Source of the DNA: Bacteroidota bacterium
GTDB lineage: Bacteria > Bacteroidota > Bacteroidia > Cytophagales > Cyclobacteriaceae
DNA length: 64,000 nucleotides
Direction: 5' to 3'
Assembly: GCA_018267275.1 (NCBI GenBank)
Contig: JAFDYV010000004.1
Span: forward strand, 434,001-498,000
This document shows, piece by piece, positions 16,931-26,401 of the stretch. The notes under the pieces are model-generated. The model was not told the origin of the DNA and did no database searches. It was given only the letters and a program-made list of their open reading frames with translations. A program made the translations under genes and the position numbers. How positions within the stretch are numbered: the first letter of the stretch is position 1; each line of letters opens with the position of its first letter.

Positions 16931-17671
16931 CTATCGGCCTATCTTCACGCAATCCACTGTCATAACCCCATTTCGTTTCGTGAAAACCTCAAGCTTGTTA
17001 GTGTTTGCGTTGATGAAATATATGTCTTGGGAATATTGACTCGTTCCACATTTTAATTTTAGTTTTTCCGATACGAGCCAGCAAAATGAATTAACATCGT
17101 CAAGATATTCGAGTTCAACAACGTCAATTTCTTTTTTTGAAAATCTTTCGTCAGTCTTCACAACAGATAGTGCTGTACATATGTCCGTTAGGATATCCGC
17201 TCGTTTGTTCTTTGAAAAATCTGGAAACTTATTTTCGGAGATCATTTTGCCGTTTTTATCGAATTCCAAGCCGAATCCGTATTTTATGTTTTTGTTATAG
17301 TAGGTGTATGTTATCCAATAAGAGATATTGAATTTAGAAAGATTATAGAGCCACTGATTTTGATAAAGGATTTCCACCGAATCTGGATAATTAACATCGA
17401 CTTGATTAATCTTCAAATTCTCATAAAAAGAATTGTTGCTTCGAGTGATAATAAATTCTTTGGCCTTAGAAAGGATCCAGTCAGAGTGCTTACTTATCTT
17501 TCGTATGTCACAGCAGTATTGAATCGTATCTGTGATGTGTAAATGAAATGGAATGTGATTACGGCTTTTTGACGCAAGCGTTCCGCCAAAATCCAATTTA
17601 CTTGAGTCGGCACACTGTGAAAAACTCGATGTCGACATTGTCAGAAATAAAAAAATCAGAATCCGTTGCAT
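16931..17671 (-). CDS. secreted protein of unknown function (246 aa)
   Basis: The frame is open from 17689, but the Met at 17671 starts a clean signal peptide (MQRILIFLFLTMSTSSFSQ). The mature part has no family I recognise. It contains several cysteines (QCADSS, QYCCDI, DICTAL, SFCWLV, LKCGTS, VDCVKIGR), which could form disulfides in the periplasm, and mixed beta/alpha composition. It is convergent with the permease gene and stands alone. Confidence 0.6.
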   Translation of the reverse strand: MQRILIFLFLTMSTSSFSQCADSSKLDFGGTLASKSRNHIPFHLHITDTIQYCCDIRKISKHSDWILSKAKEFIITRSNNSFYENLKINQVDVNYPDSVEILYQNQWLYNLSKFNISYWITYTYYNKNIKYGFGLEFDKNGKMISENKFPDFSKNKRADILTDICTALSVVKTDERFSKKEIDVVELEYLDDVNSFCWLVSEKLKLKCGTSQYSQDIYFINANTNKLEVFTKRNGVMTVDCVKIGR

Positions 17672-17845
17672 CTTTGCTTTGCAAACCATTCTCTACAATA
17701 TCTAGGCCAGATGCTTTCTTTAAATTTCTTCCGTGCTTTATCACTAGACAAATACCAAAATACTATTGTCTAAACTTTTGCGAAAAGAGCCTAAGAAGCC
17801 TGGGAACGTGTTCAAGGTTTGAGTATTAGTTTGGAATGCCCGCGA

Positions 17846-18796
17846 CTAAATTGAGCCAAACCACTTCCCCACCTTCTCTAAATCCACATTCCCACCCGTC
17901 AGAATAATGCCTACGCGCTTGCCTTTGAATTTTTCTTTTTGCTTGAGCACAGCTGCAAACGGCACCGCGCAAGATGTTTCTACAATTATTTTCAGTCGCT
18001 CCCAAATCAACCGCATGGCAGCAATGATCTCCTCATCAGTCACGGTAATCACTTCTTTCACATTCTCGTAAATGATAGGAAATGTCTTGTAGCCCAACGT
18101 GGTGAGCAAGCCATCGGCTATCGTATTGGATTGTGCGGGTTCAATTTTTCCAGATTGCATGGAGCGATAAGCATCATCAGAGCCTGCAGGTTCGCCTGCC
18201 ATCACCACGGTACCGGGCGAAAAAAACTTTGCTGCCAATGCCGTGCCGCTCAACAGACCTCCACCGCCCACGGGTGCAACCACAATGTCTAAACCCCCTG
18301 CTTGTTCAAACAATTCTTTGGCACAAGTGGCCTGGCCTTCTACTACATCATAATTATTGAAAGGGTGTATCTCTGATGCGCCCGTTTTGGCAATCACCTT
18401 CGCCAAGGTCTCTTCGCGCGCTTGCAGGGTTGGCTCGCACTCAAATATTTCGCCACCATAACCACGTACCCCGCGTTTTTTTATTTCGGGGGCGGTGCGC
18501 GGCATTACGATGTATGACTTCACACCTAACATTTTGCCCGCACGCGCTATTGCTTGCGCATGGTTACCCGATGAATGTGTTGCCAATCCGTTGGCTCTTT
18601 CTTCTTTTGAAAGTTTAAGTGCCGCGTTGGTGGCGCCCCGTGCTTTGAAAGCACCTACCTTTTGGAAATTCTCACACTTAAAATAGAGTTGACAGCCCGC
18701 TAGTTCGTTTAAGCTGGCGCTGGTGAGTACAGGTGTGCGCTCAATGTACGGCTGAATGCGCTCGTGCGCTTGTTCAATACTTTGTTTTGTAATCAT
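17846..18796 (-). CDS. PLP-dependent threonine/serine dehydratase (serine racemase-like)
   Basis: Fold-type II PLP enzyme converting threonine to 2-oxobutyrate and/or serine to pyruvate; serine racemases share this architecture. The Schiff-base lysine is Lys51 in QKVGAFKARGATNA. SSGNHAQAIA (75-84) binds the substrate carboxylate, and the phosphate-binding glycine loop is VGGGGLLSG (176-184). At 316 residues it lacks the C-terminal ACT domain of biosynthetic IlvA, so the catabolic or racemase type is more likely. Its start overlaps the stop of the 319-residue membrane protein gene by ATGA. Confidence 0.9.
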   Translation of the reverse strand: MITKQSIEQAHERIQPYIERTPVLTSASLNELAGCQLYFKCENFQKVGAFKARGATNAALKLSKEERANGLATHSSGNHAQAIARAGKMLGVKSYIVMPRTAPEIKKRGVRGYGGEIFECEPTLQAREETLAKVIAKTGASEIHPFNNYDVVEGQATCAKELFEQAGGLDIVVAPVGGGGLLSGTALAAKFFSPGTVVMAGEPAGSDDAYRSMQSGKIEPAQSNTIADGLLTTLGYKTFPIIYENVKEVITVTDEEIIAAMRLIWERLKIIVETSCAVPFAAVLKQKEKFKGKRVGIILTGGNVDLEKVGKWFGSI

Positions 18797-19752
18797 TTTA
18801 TTTTACTGAATACTTTATCCTTAATTATCGGAATGGCTTTCGATTCGGCTGTCTCTTCTATTGAAGCAAAGAATTTTGACACCTCAATGTTTGAAATCAA
18901 AATACTCGAAAAATGTAATTGCCGTCCGTCCGACCTAATTAATGTTGTGTACTCGAAACTATTCCAAGGAGCATTACTTCGGACTTCTGTCCTAATTCGT
19001 TTGACGAAATCCTTCTTATCATATACATCTTTGCCGTTTTCTGTAACTAAAATGAACTTATTTTCTCTAGTTTGGAACAACAGAACCCAACTACCATTTT
19101 TTTTCCAATGATTATGGGCCGTTATAAATCCGGGTAAAGCTATAGCTGTCATCAGTGCTTGCATGATCAAATATGGAGTCCAGGCGAAGGGCTTCTTTCC
19201 AACTGACAACCACAAAACCGATGGCATTAAAAACATAATAAAACACCAGCCAAGCATGTAAAGCACTTTAATTGGATTTACTTGATACCGGAATTCTCTT
19301 TTTTGAACTTCCCTTGTGATACGATTTTTTTTTCTTGGTGCGAATAAGCCGATAACATCTATAAGAAAAGATGATTTGTAAATTTGAAATGTTTGAAACT
19401 TCTTTACAAAGTGAGACCTATCACTTGAATGAAAAGTTTTAATTTGTTCAACTAACGTTTCGAAATTTGGAACAAGTACTGAGTAACTTTTTGGTATGAC
19501 AGTTTTTGTTCTATACTCAAAAGCGAATTTGGAATCAATTGCTTTATAAACGGCAAGCTCATCACCATTTATATTTTTTAAAATTATGCTGGGATTTGCA
19601 TGTTCTTCAACTAAATCCTGACTTTTCTTAATCTCTGAATCCCAGTCAAACGACTTTAATTCGTCAATAGCTTCTTCGAAAGACAGCTCTTGCTCTGGCG
19701 TGTATTCATCAATCTCGAACTCGGGATACTGTCTCCTTACTTTGAAACTCAT
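18793..19752 (-). CDS. membrane protein of unknown function (319 aa)
   Basis: No family is recognised. An acidic N-terminus (EFEIDEYTPEQELSFEEA) and a soluble domain are followed by two adjacent transmembrane helices (about residues 163-184 and 191-210). A C-terminal beta-rich soluble domain (WVLLFQTRENKFILVTENG) follows. It lies 7 bases after the thioredoxin-like gene and overlaps the dehydratase gene by 4 bases. Confidence 0.65.
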   Translation of the reverse strand: MSFKVRRQYPEFEIDEYTPEQELSFEEAIDELKSFDWDSEIKKSQDLVEEHANPSIILKNINGDELAVYKAIDSKFAFEYRTKTVIPKSYSVLVPNFETLVEQIKTFHSSDRSHFVKKFQTFQIYKSSFLIDVIGLFAPRKKNRITREVQKREFRYQVNPIKVLYMLGWCFIMFLMPSVLWLSVGKKPFAWTPYLIMQALMTAIALPGFITAHNHWKKNGSWVLLFQTRENKFILVTENGKDVYDKKDFVKRIRTEVRSNAPWNSFEYTTLIRSDGRQLHFSSILISNIEVSKFFASIEETAESKAIPIIKDKVFSKIK

Positions 19753-19759
19753 TTACAAC

Positions 19760-20296
19760 TTATTCAATTACGGCTTCTACCTGATCCATTTTCTTTTCCG
19801 TGTACGCGCCCGAGGTGGCATGCACAATCTTGCCATCAGGGTCTAGCACAAAAAAGTATGGAATGTCTCTCCGCTCAAAATCAAGCGCCTCCTTATACTT
19901 CTTCAGTTCGCCTTTATAAAAAAGTATGTAGGGCAACAGCTGCGGATCTACATTTTTAATTGCTTTCTTTTTCGCGGTACCTGTGGCCGCAGCATTTACG
20001 CCTGTGAACATCGGCACAAAATACACGTTTACATCATAGCCAAAACTCGCCATCATGCCATTGGTTTTTTGAATGAACTTGTTGAACACGGGCGTGAACC
20101 ATGAATTCAATTCGTCTTCTGATTTCTTGGAATATGCCAAACCAAGCAATGTGTATTTTCCTTTTACATCCGCTGGCAGGTTTACTTTTTTGTCCTCTAC
20201 TGTTTCAGCGGTCATGTCCGGAAATGGTTTGCCCACCACCTGCGCCCATCCTATTTGCATTGAAGCCAACAAAACAAAAAGGGTAATTAGTCTCAT
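19760..20296 (-). CDS. secreted thioredoxin-fold protein lacking a CxxC site
   Basis: A signal peptide (RLITLFVLLASMQIGWAQ) is followed by a thioredoxin-like layout: VGKPFPDMTAETVEDKKVNLP at the start of the fold, YTLLGLAYSKKSEDELNSW where the active site would be, and DIPYFFVLDPDGKIVHATSG with the cis-proline-like region. No Cys-x-x-Cys is present, so redox activity is not expected. The plan resembles ATP10-like assembly proteins. It heads a three-gene minus-strand group with the membrane protein and the dehydratase. Confidence 0.7.
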   Translation of the reverse strand: MRLITLFVLLASMQIGWAQVVGKPFPDMTAETVEDKKVNLPADVKGKYTLLGLAYSKKSEDELNSWFTPVFNKFIQKTNGMMASFGYDVNVYFVPMFTGVNAAATGTAKKKAIKNVDPQLLPYILFYKGELKKYKEALDFERRDIPYFFVLDPDGKIVHATSGAYTEKKMDQVEAVIE

Positions 20297-20469
20297 GCAC
20301 TAAAAGTAACAAATACTCTTGTGCCATTCAAACTCGCAAAGCGCACGTGAAAAAAGCAAGGTTGTGGCTACCGAATACAGAGCTCGTTTTCGAGGAAAGT
20401 TTCCCTCTCCCTTCAAAGCTCATCAGCACCACAACTAATCTTACCCCTGTCCCTTGGGATTGCCCTGCG

Positions 20470-23400
20470 CTACATTTCTTTCTTCACCTCTTTCCCAACC
20501 GTGATCTGTGGCAAGTTCTTCACTTTATCATTGATGGGAGCAATTTGGTCTGAAACAATCTTATCCAATTGCTGCTGTGCGCTCTGTACTTCGCCTTTCA
20601 ATTCCGTCAACCGGTCGAGCTGGGGCTGCGTAGGTCTTGCAAATGCATCGTCCACATCGCCCATCAGCGTGTTGATTTCTTCACGCAAGCGCGGGCGCTG
20701 GCGGTAGCCCATGTTGGGTGGCGGCCTGCGCAGCACTTCTTCATCCAACTCTTTCAGTTTTTTAATGGCCTCGTCAATTTGGCCATTCACAGCATTGTCA
20801 ACGCCTGCGTCTGAGCCGGCATTTTTAATCCGCTGCTTCAATTCATTCAACTGCTTCACCATCTCCGCGGTGCGGTTAATCATTTTATGTGTTTGCGAAA
20901 GCTGGTCGCGCAAAGCCAATGCCGTTTCTGTTTTTTGTTTGAACTCAGCATCGGTGATCACGATGCGTGGGTCTGCCCGCACGATAATTTTTGTTTCAAG
21001 TGTCTGTCCGTTTGCTTTCAGTTTTGCCGTGTAAGTGCCCGGTGCAACGAGCGGCCGCGAACCTGATCCGCCCCAACCGCCACGCACAGGCTGGTTCAAT
21101 TTTTCTGCTTCTGCGTAGCGCAAGTCCCACACAATACGGTTGATGCCCGCTTTCGATACGGTGTCTTTCAAACTCCGAACTTTGTTGCCGCTCGCGTCTG
21201 TAATGTCAACGGTCACCGCTTCTTTCGGGTCGTTTTGCAAATGGAAATTGATGTAGGCACCGAAGTCCGGGTTCTTCGCACGATATGCTTGATCACCTTG
21301 CTCTTCAATCAAACTGTAGTAACTCCACAATGTAGCAGGGCGAGTTTCAAACACGTGCACCTCTTTGCCTGCCGACTGTGAAAAATCTTGCAACGCGCGG
21401 ATATCGTCCATGATCCAAATGCCACGGCCGTGTGTGGCCGCCACCAAGTCGCGGTCGCGTTTGTGCACACGCAAGTCGCGCACTGATACGGGCGGCATGT
21501 TGTTGTTGATTTTCGCCCAGGTTTTGCCTTTATCCCACGAGGCAAAAATACCATGCTCCATGCCCGCATAGAGCAAGTTGGCATTGTGTGGATCTTGCCT
21601 TACCACATACACCCAATCTTCGGGCAACGTAGTGGAAATCTTCGTCCATGTTTTGCCAAAGTCGGTGGTCATAAAGGCATAGGGCTTGTAATCGTCCATG
21701 CGATGCTGGTCCACCGCCACGAAAGCTGTGCCTGCATCGTGCTCACTGGCGTGGATTTTTGAAACCCACGAGAAAGCGGGAAGGCCCACAATATTTTTGC
21801 TGAGGTTACTCCACGTTTTGCCGGCATCGCGTGTCAACTGCACATTGCCATCATCGGTGCCCGCCCAAATCACATCTTTTTGCACGGGCGATTCTGCAAT
21901 GGTTAATATCGTGCAGTGAAACTCTGCCGCAGTATTGTCCTGGTAAATTTCACCACCCGAAGATTTTTGTTTTGCTTTGTCGTTGGTAGTAAGGTCCGGG
22001 CTGATTTCCTCCCAGGTATATCCCTTATCACGACTACGGAATATCACGTTGCCCCCAGTGTACACCGTGTTGGGGTCGTTGGGCGAAACATGTATGGGTG
22101 AATCCCAATTGAATCGATACTTGTGGTTCTCCATCGCATCGCCAGCCGAGCCCATCTTGTTGGGGTAGGGATGAATCAAACGCGTGTTGCCTGTTTTAAT
22201 ATCTACGTGATGGATGACTCCGCCTTGCAGGTTGGCGTAAATTTCATTTTCCTTTCCGGGAATCGGCACCGCATAATAACCATCGCCATAGGCAATCTGC
22301 TTCCAATCTCTTTTTAGAATGCCGATGCGGTGCAACGAATTACTCGGACCCGTCCAAGTGCCGTTGTCTTGCAAACCGCCATACACATAATACGGGTCTT
22401 GGTTGTCCAGAAACAATTGATAGAATTGCGAAAGCTCTATGTTGTTGATGGTTTGATACGTGGCAAAAGCATCATACGAAACTCGGAAGCCGCCATCATC
22501 TCCGCTCAATACACGGCTGGAATTTTTGGGGTCAATCCACAATGCTTGGTTATCGCCATGCTGGCCATTGGCAATGCTCTTAAATGTTTTTCCGCCATCG
22601 GTTGATTTACTCAAGCCTCCCGACAAGGTGTACACCACTTCGGGATTGTTGGGGTCTACGCGCACATCGCTGTAGTAAAACGGCCTGAAGTTCAGGTTGC
22701 GGTCGCTGTTCACGATCTTCCAATTGTCACCGCGGTCATCAGAACGGAACAACGTGCCACCTTCTTTAAATTCGGTAATGACATAAACTGTGTTAGGCTG
22801 GCTTTGCGCCACCGAGATGCCGATGCGAGCCATGGGTTTATCGGGCAATCCATTTTTGTGAGAAATTTTTGTCCACGTTTTTCCCCCATCCATCGAACGG
22901 TACAAGGCTGTCTTCTCTCCGCTGTCGTCAAAGCGCCAGGGTTTTCTGCGGAACGTCCACATCCCAGCATACATAATGCGCGGGTTACTCCACTCCATGG
23001 CAATGTCTGAGCAACCGGTGTTCTCATCGATGTATAAAACTTTGTTCCACGACTTGCCGCCATCTTCTGTTTTAAAAACTCCGCGTTCGGCATTCGGGCC
23101 CCACTCGCGTCCCATCGCACACACGCAAGCCACATCGGGGTTTTGCGGATGCACCACAATGCGCTTGATGCGGTCTGTTTTTTCGAGCCCCAGGTGTTGC
23201 CATGTTTTTCCGGCATCGTTGGACCGGTACACGCCATGTCCGTAGCCCACGCTGTTGCGCGGGTCGCCTTCGCCCGTGCCCACATACACCACCGATGGGT
23301 CAGAAGGGGCGAGGGTGATATCACCAATGGAATATGATTTTTCTTCTGTAAAAAGTGTTTGCATGGTCACGCCTCCGTTGGTGGTTTTAAAAATGCCACC

Positions 23401-23589
23401 ATCGGCACCGGCCACATAAAAAGTAGTGGGGTCTCCGGCAATGCCTTCAATATCGGTAACGCGCCCGCCCATGTTGGCAGGGCCAATCGGCCGCCATTTC
23501 ATTGACTTAATGGCCTTGTCGGGAGACTGAGTGAAGGCAACGCACGTGCTAAGCACTACACAAGCAAACAAAAAACAATTACGTATCAT
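20470..23589 (-). CDS. secreted VPS10/sortilin-type BNR-repeat protein, second paralogue (1039 aa)
   Basis: Start chosen at the Met codon at 23589 because MIRNCFLFACVVLSTCVAF is a signal peptide; the frame is open further upstream to 23640. Repeated S-x-D-x-G-x-T-W blocks are visible, for example RSNDAGKTWQHLG, KTEDGGKSWNKV, RSMDGGKTWTKIS and RSRDKGYTWEEIS. The C-terminal 300 residues hold a beta-sandwich-like part and a long E/K/Q-rich helical tail (MVKQLNELKQRIKNAG). The layout is the same as in the protein at 5940-9077. Function and substrate are unknown. Confidence 0.85.
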   Translation of the reverse strand: MIRNCFLFACVVLSTCVAFTQSPDKAIKSMKWRPIGPANMGGRVTDIEGIAGDPTTFYVAGADGGIFKTTNGGVTMQTLFTEEKSYSIGDITLAPSDPSVVYVGTGEGDPRNSVGYGHGVYRSNDAGKTWQHLGLEKTDRIKRIVVHPQNPDVACVCAMGREWGPNAERGVFKTEDGGKSWNKVLYIDENTGCSDIAMEWSNPRIMYAGMWTFRRKPWRFDDSGEKTALYRSMDGGKTWTKISHKNGLPDKPMARIGISVAQSQPNTVYVITEFKEGGTLFRSDDRGDNWKIVNSDRNLNFRPFYYSDVRVDPNNPEVVYTLSGGLSKSTDGGKTFKSIANGQHGDNQALWIDPKNSSRVLSGDDGGFRVSYDAFATYQTINNIELSQFYQLFLDNQDPYYVYGGLQDNGTWTGPSNSLHRIGILKRDWKQIAYGDGYYAVPIPGKENEIYANLQGGVIHHVDIKTGNTRLIHPYPNKMGSAGDAMENHKYRFNWDSPIHVSPNDPNTVYTGGNVIFRSRDKGYTWEEISPDLTTNDKAKQKSSGGEIYQDNTAAEFHCTILTIAESPVQKDVIWAGTDDGNVQLTRDAGKTWSNLSKNIVGLPAFSWVSKIHASEHDAGTAFVAVDQHRMDDYKPYAFMTTDFGKTWTKISTTLPEDWVYVVRQDPHNANLLYAGMEHGIFASWDKGKTWAKINNNMPPVSVRDLRVHKRDRDLVAATHGRGIWIMDDIRALQDFSQSAGKEVHVFETRPATLWSYYSLIEEQGDQAYRAKNPDFGAYINFHLQNDPKEAVTVDITDASGNKVRSLKDTVSKAGINRIVWDLRYAEAEKLNQPVRGGWGGSGSRPLVAPGTYTAKLKANGQTLETKIIVRADPRIVITDAEFKQKTETALALRDQLSQTHKMINRTAEMVKQLNELKQRIKNAGSDAGVDNAVNGQIDEAIKKLKELDEEVLRRPPPNMGYRQRPRLREEINTLMGDVDDAFARPTQPQLDRLTELKGEVQSAQQQLDKIVSDQIAPINDKVKNLPQITVGKEVKKEM

Positions 23590-23690
23590 GGCTATATCGA
23601 TTTTACATCCATGATTTAAGCATCTTACTACAAACTTCAAAATGTTTTGGTGGGAGTGGTGGAAGGTGGGGATGACTGAATCAATTAATC

Positions 23691-24761
23691 TCAGGTTTGG
23701 TAAAATTTTTGCCTAATGTCAACAAGCAAAAATTCAACCTTTTTAACATTTGGTTCGGCAGGAAGATCGGACACCATAAATAACTCGTCAATTAACTGAA
23801 TCTTTTCCTCCGCTTGGTTGACCAAATCCTGGTACTCAAATTCTCCCTCTCTGATTTTTAGTAGATATTCCCTCTCTGACCGCCTCACATTGACTTGTTT
23901 AAATCGGGCTATTTCTTCAGCCATATTCAATAGTCTAAATACGTGCATCATGTTTTTTGAGTCATAATTCTTTCCGTGACTCACTGTGTTTTCATAACGC
24001 TCTTCATTGCGCTGGTCGACCCATTCCCAGTATAACTTATAGTCTTTACAATATTTAGAGTAACCATCTTTGTTGAAACTCAGAACGGCTATAGATTCAA
24101 TTCCTTTGGGAATGGACGTTAGTGAAACATCATTCGCAGCGTCTCCTGAATAGATACCATTAAACTTGACACTTTGATTGGCCTGAGACGCATGGAATAC
24201 TGCATACATGTCTCTCATATGGTCTATCGCAACCAAACCACAATCTTTCTGATCAAAGCCCTTCTCTTGAAGCCATTGTGTGGATGAAATTGAACTATGC
24301 CCCTGAACTACATAGCAAAAATCAAGAATGGTTTTGCGTTTCTTATCGAGGGGATTTAAAATTTTTTTATTGAGTCCTCTGGCCTTCTTAATTTGTGCAT
24401 AAGCATATTGTCCAAAAGTCTGTGCGCAAAGTCTTGAAAGAAACAGTTCCGATTTTATGCCAAGCATCAATGGATGTTTATACAATACACAATCTTCTGG
24501 AGTATTAAGGAGTTCAAGAAGATTGGGATTGTTCTTTAGCAGAAGGTCAAAGAACTTCCTGACCTCATAGAACATCTCATCGTTCGTTTCATTGTTTACC
24601 TGATCCGTGTATTGGAGGCCATAGAATTCATCCTTTGGTAAAACAAACACCCCTTTAATGTCGGTATCAGAATGCGGGAGTGCAAGGCCGTACGCGTGAC
24701 TGCCACTAATGCACTTTAAGAGTAGATGATTATTATCCTTATTTAAATCATGAAGTGTCAT
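23691..24761 (-). CDS. DNA-polymerase-beta-type nucleotidyltransferase (356 aa), last gene of the RNA repair operon
   Basis: The N-terminus carries the superfamily signature GS-x10-D-x-D (Gly20-Ser21, Asp32, Asp34 in ISGSHAYGLALPHSDTDIKG), which binds two metals and the NTP. The rest is helical (FGQYAYAQIKKARGLNKKI, QGHSSISSTQWLQEKGF). I associate it with the COG3541-like predicted nucleotidyltransferases, from memory. Its ATG overlaps the stop of the 249-residue nucleotidyltransferase gene by 4 bases, so the two are coupled. In this operon a role in rebuilding or marking RNA ends is inferred, not shown. Antitoxin-like MNT activity is an alternative, but 356 residues is long for that. Confidence 0.8.
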   Translation of the reverse strand: MTLHDLNKDNNHLLLKCISGSHAYGLALPHSDTDIKGVFVLPKDEFYGLQYTDQVNNETNDEMFYEVRKFFDLLLKNNPNLLELLNTPEDCVLYKHPLMLGIKSELFLSRLCAQTFGQYAYAQIKKARGLNKKILNPLDKKRKTILDFCYVVQGHSSISSTQWLQEKGFDQKDCGLVAIDHMRDMYAVFHASQANQSVKFNGIYSGDAANDVSLTSIPKGIESIAVLSFNKDGYSKYCKDYKLYWEWVDQRNEERYENTVSHGKNYDSKNMMHVFRLLNMAEEIARFKQVNVRRSEREYLLKIREGEFEYQDLVNQAEEKIQLIDELFMVSDLPAEPNVKKVEFLLVDIRQKFYQT

Positions 24762-25507
24762 CCAACGTATTTTCTAAATAAATTATTCAACCTATCAGAA
24801 TCTGCATTTACTGGGCCTAGTCCAGGTACAGCTTTCTCACAATATTCAATTTCACTTCTGATGAATGAATAAAGTTGTTCAATTGGTTTGATCACGTACT
24901 TTTCATCCACTACTGCTTTTTGCTTTAGAAGGTCGTCCACTATTTCATTTAAATCATTTGCAAGCAGAACTCTCAGTTTCCCAAACTCCATAGGAGGGAC
25001 TTCTATCCTGTCGGCTATCCAACGACACGCGAGTATTGGCCTTAAAGCGTAGAAATACTTTTTTAAACGCACCTCCCCTCCTGCCAGATCGTTCTCAAAA
25101 ACAGTCTTTGCCATGCTTAGATAGTGATGCATGGTTGCCCTGGGAGAAAAATAGTGAGGCATTAAATTTTTTAGGTCATCAACAAACTCATTATTCTGAC
25201 TGTAAACAACGGGGGATTGTAGCCACTCATAAAGAGATCCGTTTGATTTTCTAAACAATCTGAGTGCTTTGCGCAATTCCCAGCCGTTAATATCCAGAAG
25301 ATCATTGATGGGCAATTCAATTACGTCCCGTTGTTCATCAACGCTTAAATAATATTCTTTAGGGTGTACATAAATAAAACGCACATCGTAGTCACTATCT
25401 GGTGAGGCAAAGCCCCAGGCGCGGCTGCCCGATTCGCACGCGAAAACTATATTAACTTTGTTTCGAGTTTCAATCTCTGATAAACTTTGCTTAATGTTAA
25501 CTTTCAT
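24758..25507 (-). CDS. DNA-polymerase-beta-type nucleotidyltransferase (249 aa)
   Basis: The catalytic signature GS-x10-D-x-D is present as ACESGSRAWGFASPDSDYDVRF (Gly27-Ser28, Asp39, Asp41). RDVIELPINDLLD may supply the third acidic residue, and the helical block KKYFYALRPILACRWIADR resembles COG3541-like proteins. It is related to but distinct from the next gene product, and both keep the catalytic residues, so this looks like a working pair. The start overlaps the end of the 294-residue protein gene by 11 bases. Transfer of a nucleotide to RNA or protein is plausible; the substrate is unknown. Confidence 0.82.
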   Translation of the reverse strand: MKVNIKQSLSEIETRNKVNIVFACESGSRAWGFASPDSDYDVRFIYVHPKEYYLSVDEQRDVIELPINDLLDINGWELRKALRLFRKSNGSLYEWLQSPVVYSQNNEFVDDLKNLMPHYFSPRATMHHYLSMAKTVFENDLAGGEVRLKKYFYALRPILACRWIADRIEVPPMEFGKLRVLLANDLNEIVDDLLKQKAVVDEKYVIKPIEQLYSFIRSEIEYCEKAVPGLGPVNADSDRLNNLFRKYVG

Positions 25508-26381
25508 TATCTATTGGCTCTAAAGAAATTTTGAGGTCTTGAATTTTAACATTTGGCTTGGATAACTTGTCAACATCTTCTGTTTTAAAAAGAACGATAC
25601 CCACTGTTTGCGCTCCTTCTTGATACGAAATTCTTCGAATCAAAATAATATTCGAAATAAGATTGTTGCACATAATTGTCAAGTTATGGTCTCTCTCACT
25701 GTCAAATAACTTGGTCACAACATCTATTTGCCCTGTTTTTTCATCCCTTTCCATAAAGCTCATTGAATCCTTAATGTCCCATTTGATTATTTCGTCACCA
25801 GTTTTGTGATCATGAAAACTGAAAAAACTGTTGACTGGAAAGATCCTCAAGCCATGTTTGTACGCATTGTATTCTTTCCTATCAGAAATATCAACTGCTA
25901 TTATTTTAAGAATTTTTCTAATCGCATTCAATGATTCTGATAACTGTCCACCGAGTTGACTATCTTTTAAAAAACCATAAAAGAGATATTGAATTGCCGG
26001 AATCTGTCCATTCTCACCGAAGTCAAATGTTTGTTCTAAAAATTCCATACCTGAACTATCAACTGCATATTTTCTTATACTCTCGTAGTGACCTTTTCTT
26101 TTAATAAGATTAGATAACACATCCCCATCACTCAATCTTTTTCCATCTGACACGAATGAAAATATTAACTCAAACAATGTTTCGATGGATTGAAAATAGG
26201 TTTGTCGAATATCGATCTTTATACTTCGGATATGGTCATCAATTGAGTAACCGTATATTTCATCAATGCGATTCGTTGTTAAATTGTTTGAAAGAGAGAG
26301 AAGTTCTTTCTTTAGCCTAATCTGCCTATAAGCGAAGTAGTCTGCTTGGTAGCCTTGATAGAATTCTTTAGCTGATATCAT
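25497..26381 (-). CDS. unrecognised protein of the RNA repair operon (294 aa)
   Basis: I do not recognise a family. Residues 1-175 appear mostly helical (YFAYRQIRLKKELLSLSNNL, IRQTYFQSIETLFELIFSFV). A conspicuous short motif, DRKEYNAYKHGLRIFP, lies near residues 172-187. The C-terminal third looks beta-rich (QTVGIVLFKTEDVD). The NAYKHG element recalls HEPN-like helical proteins, but the canonical R-x4-6-H spacing is not met. It lies 20 bases after pnkp and overlaps the first nucleotidyltransferase gene, so co-expression is nearly certain. A sensor, adaptor or nuclease-related role is possible. Confidence 0.7.
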   Translation of the reverse strand: MISAKEFYQGYQADYFAYRQIRLKKELLSLSNNLTTNRIDEIYGYSIDDHIRSIKIDIRQTYFQSIETLFELIFSFVSDGKRLSDGDVLSNLIKRKGHYESIRKYAVDSSGMEFLEQTFDFGENGQIPAIQYLFYGFLKDSQLGGQLSESLNAIRKILKIIAVDISDRKEYNAYKHGLRIFPVNSFFSFHDHKTGDEIIKWDIKDSMSFMERDEKTGQIDVVTKLFDSERDHNLTIMCNNLISNIILIRRISYQEGAQTVGIVLFKTEDVDKLSKPNVKIQDLKISLEPIDNES

Positions 26382-26401
26382 AAAAATTTATCTTTTTTGC
26401 A

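Noticed and set aside
25870..25920. The 294-residue repair-operon protein as a canonical HEPN ribonuclease
   Set aside because: The spacing in DRKEYNAYKH is R-x7-H rather than R-x4-6-H, so a HEPN call is not justified from sequence alone.
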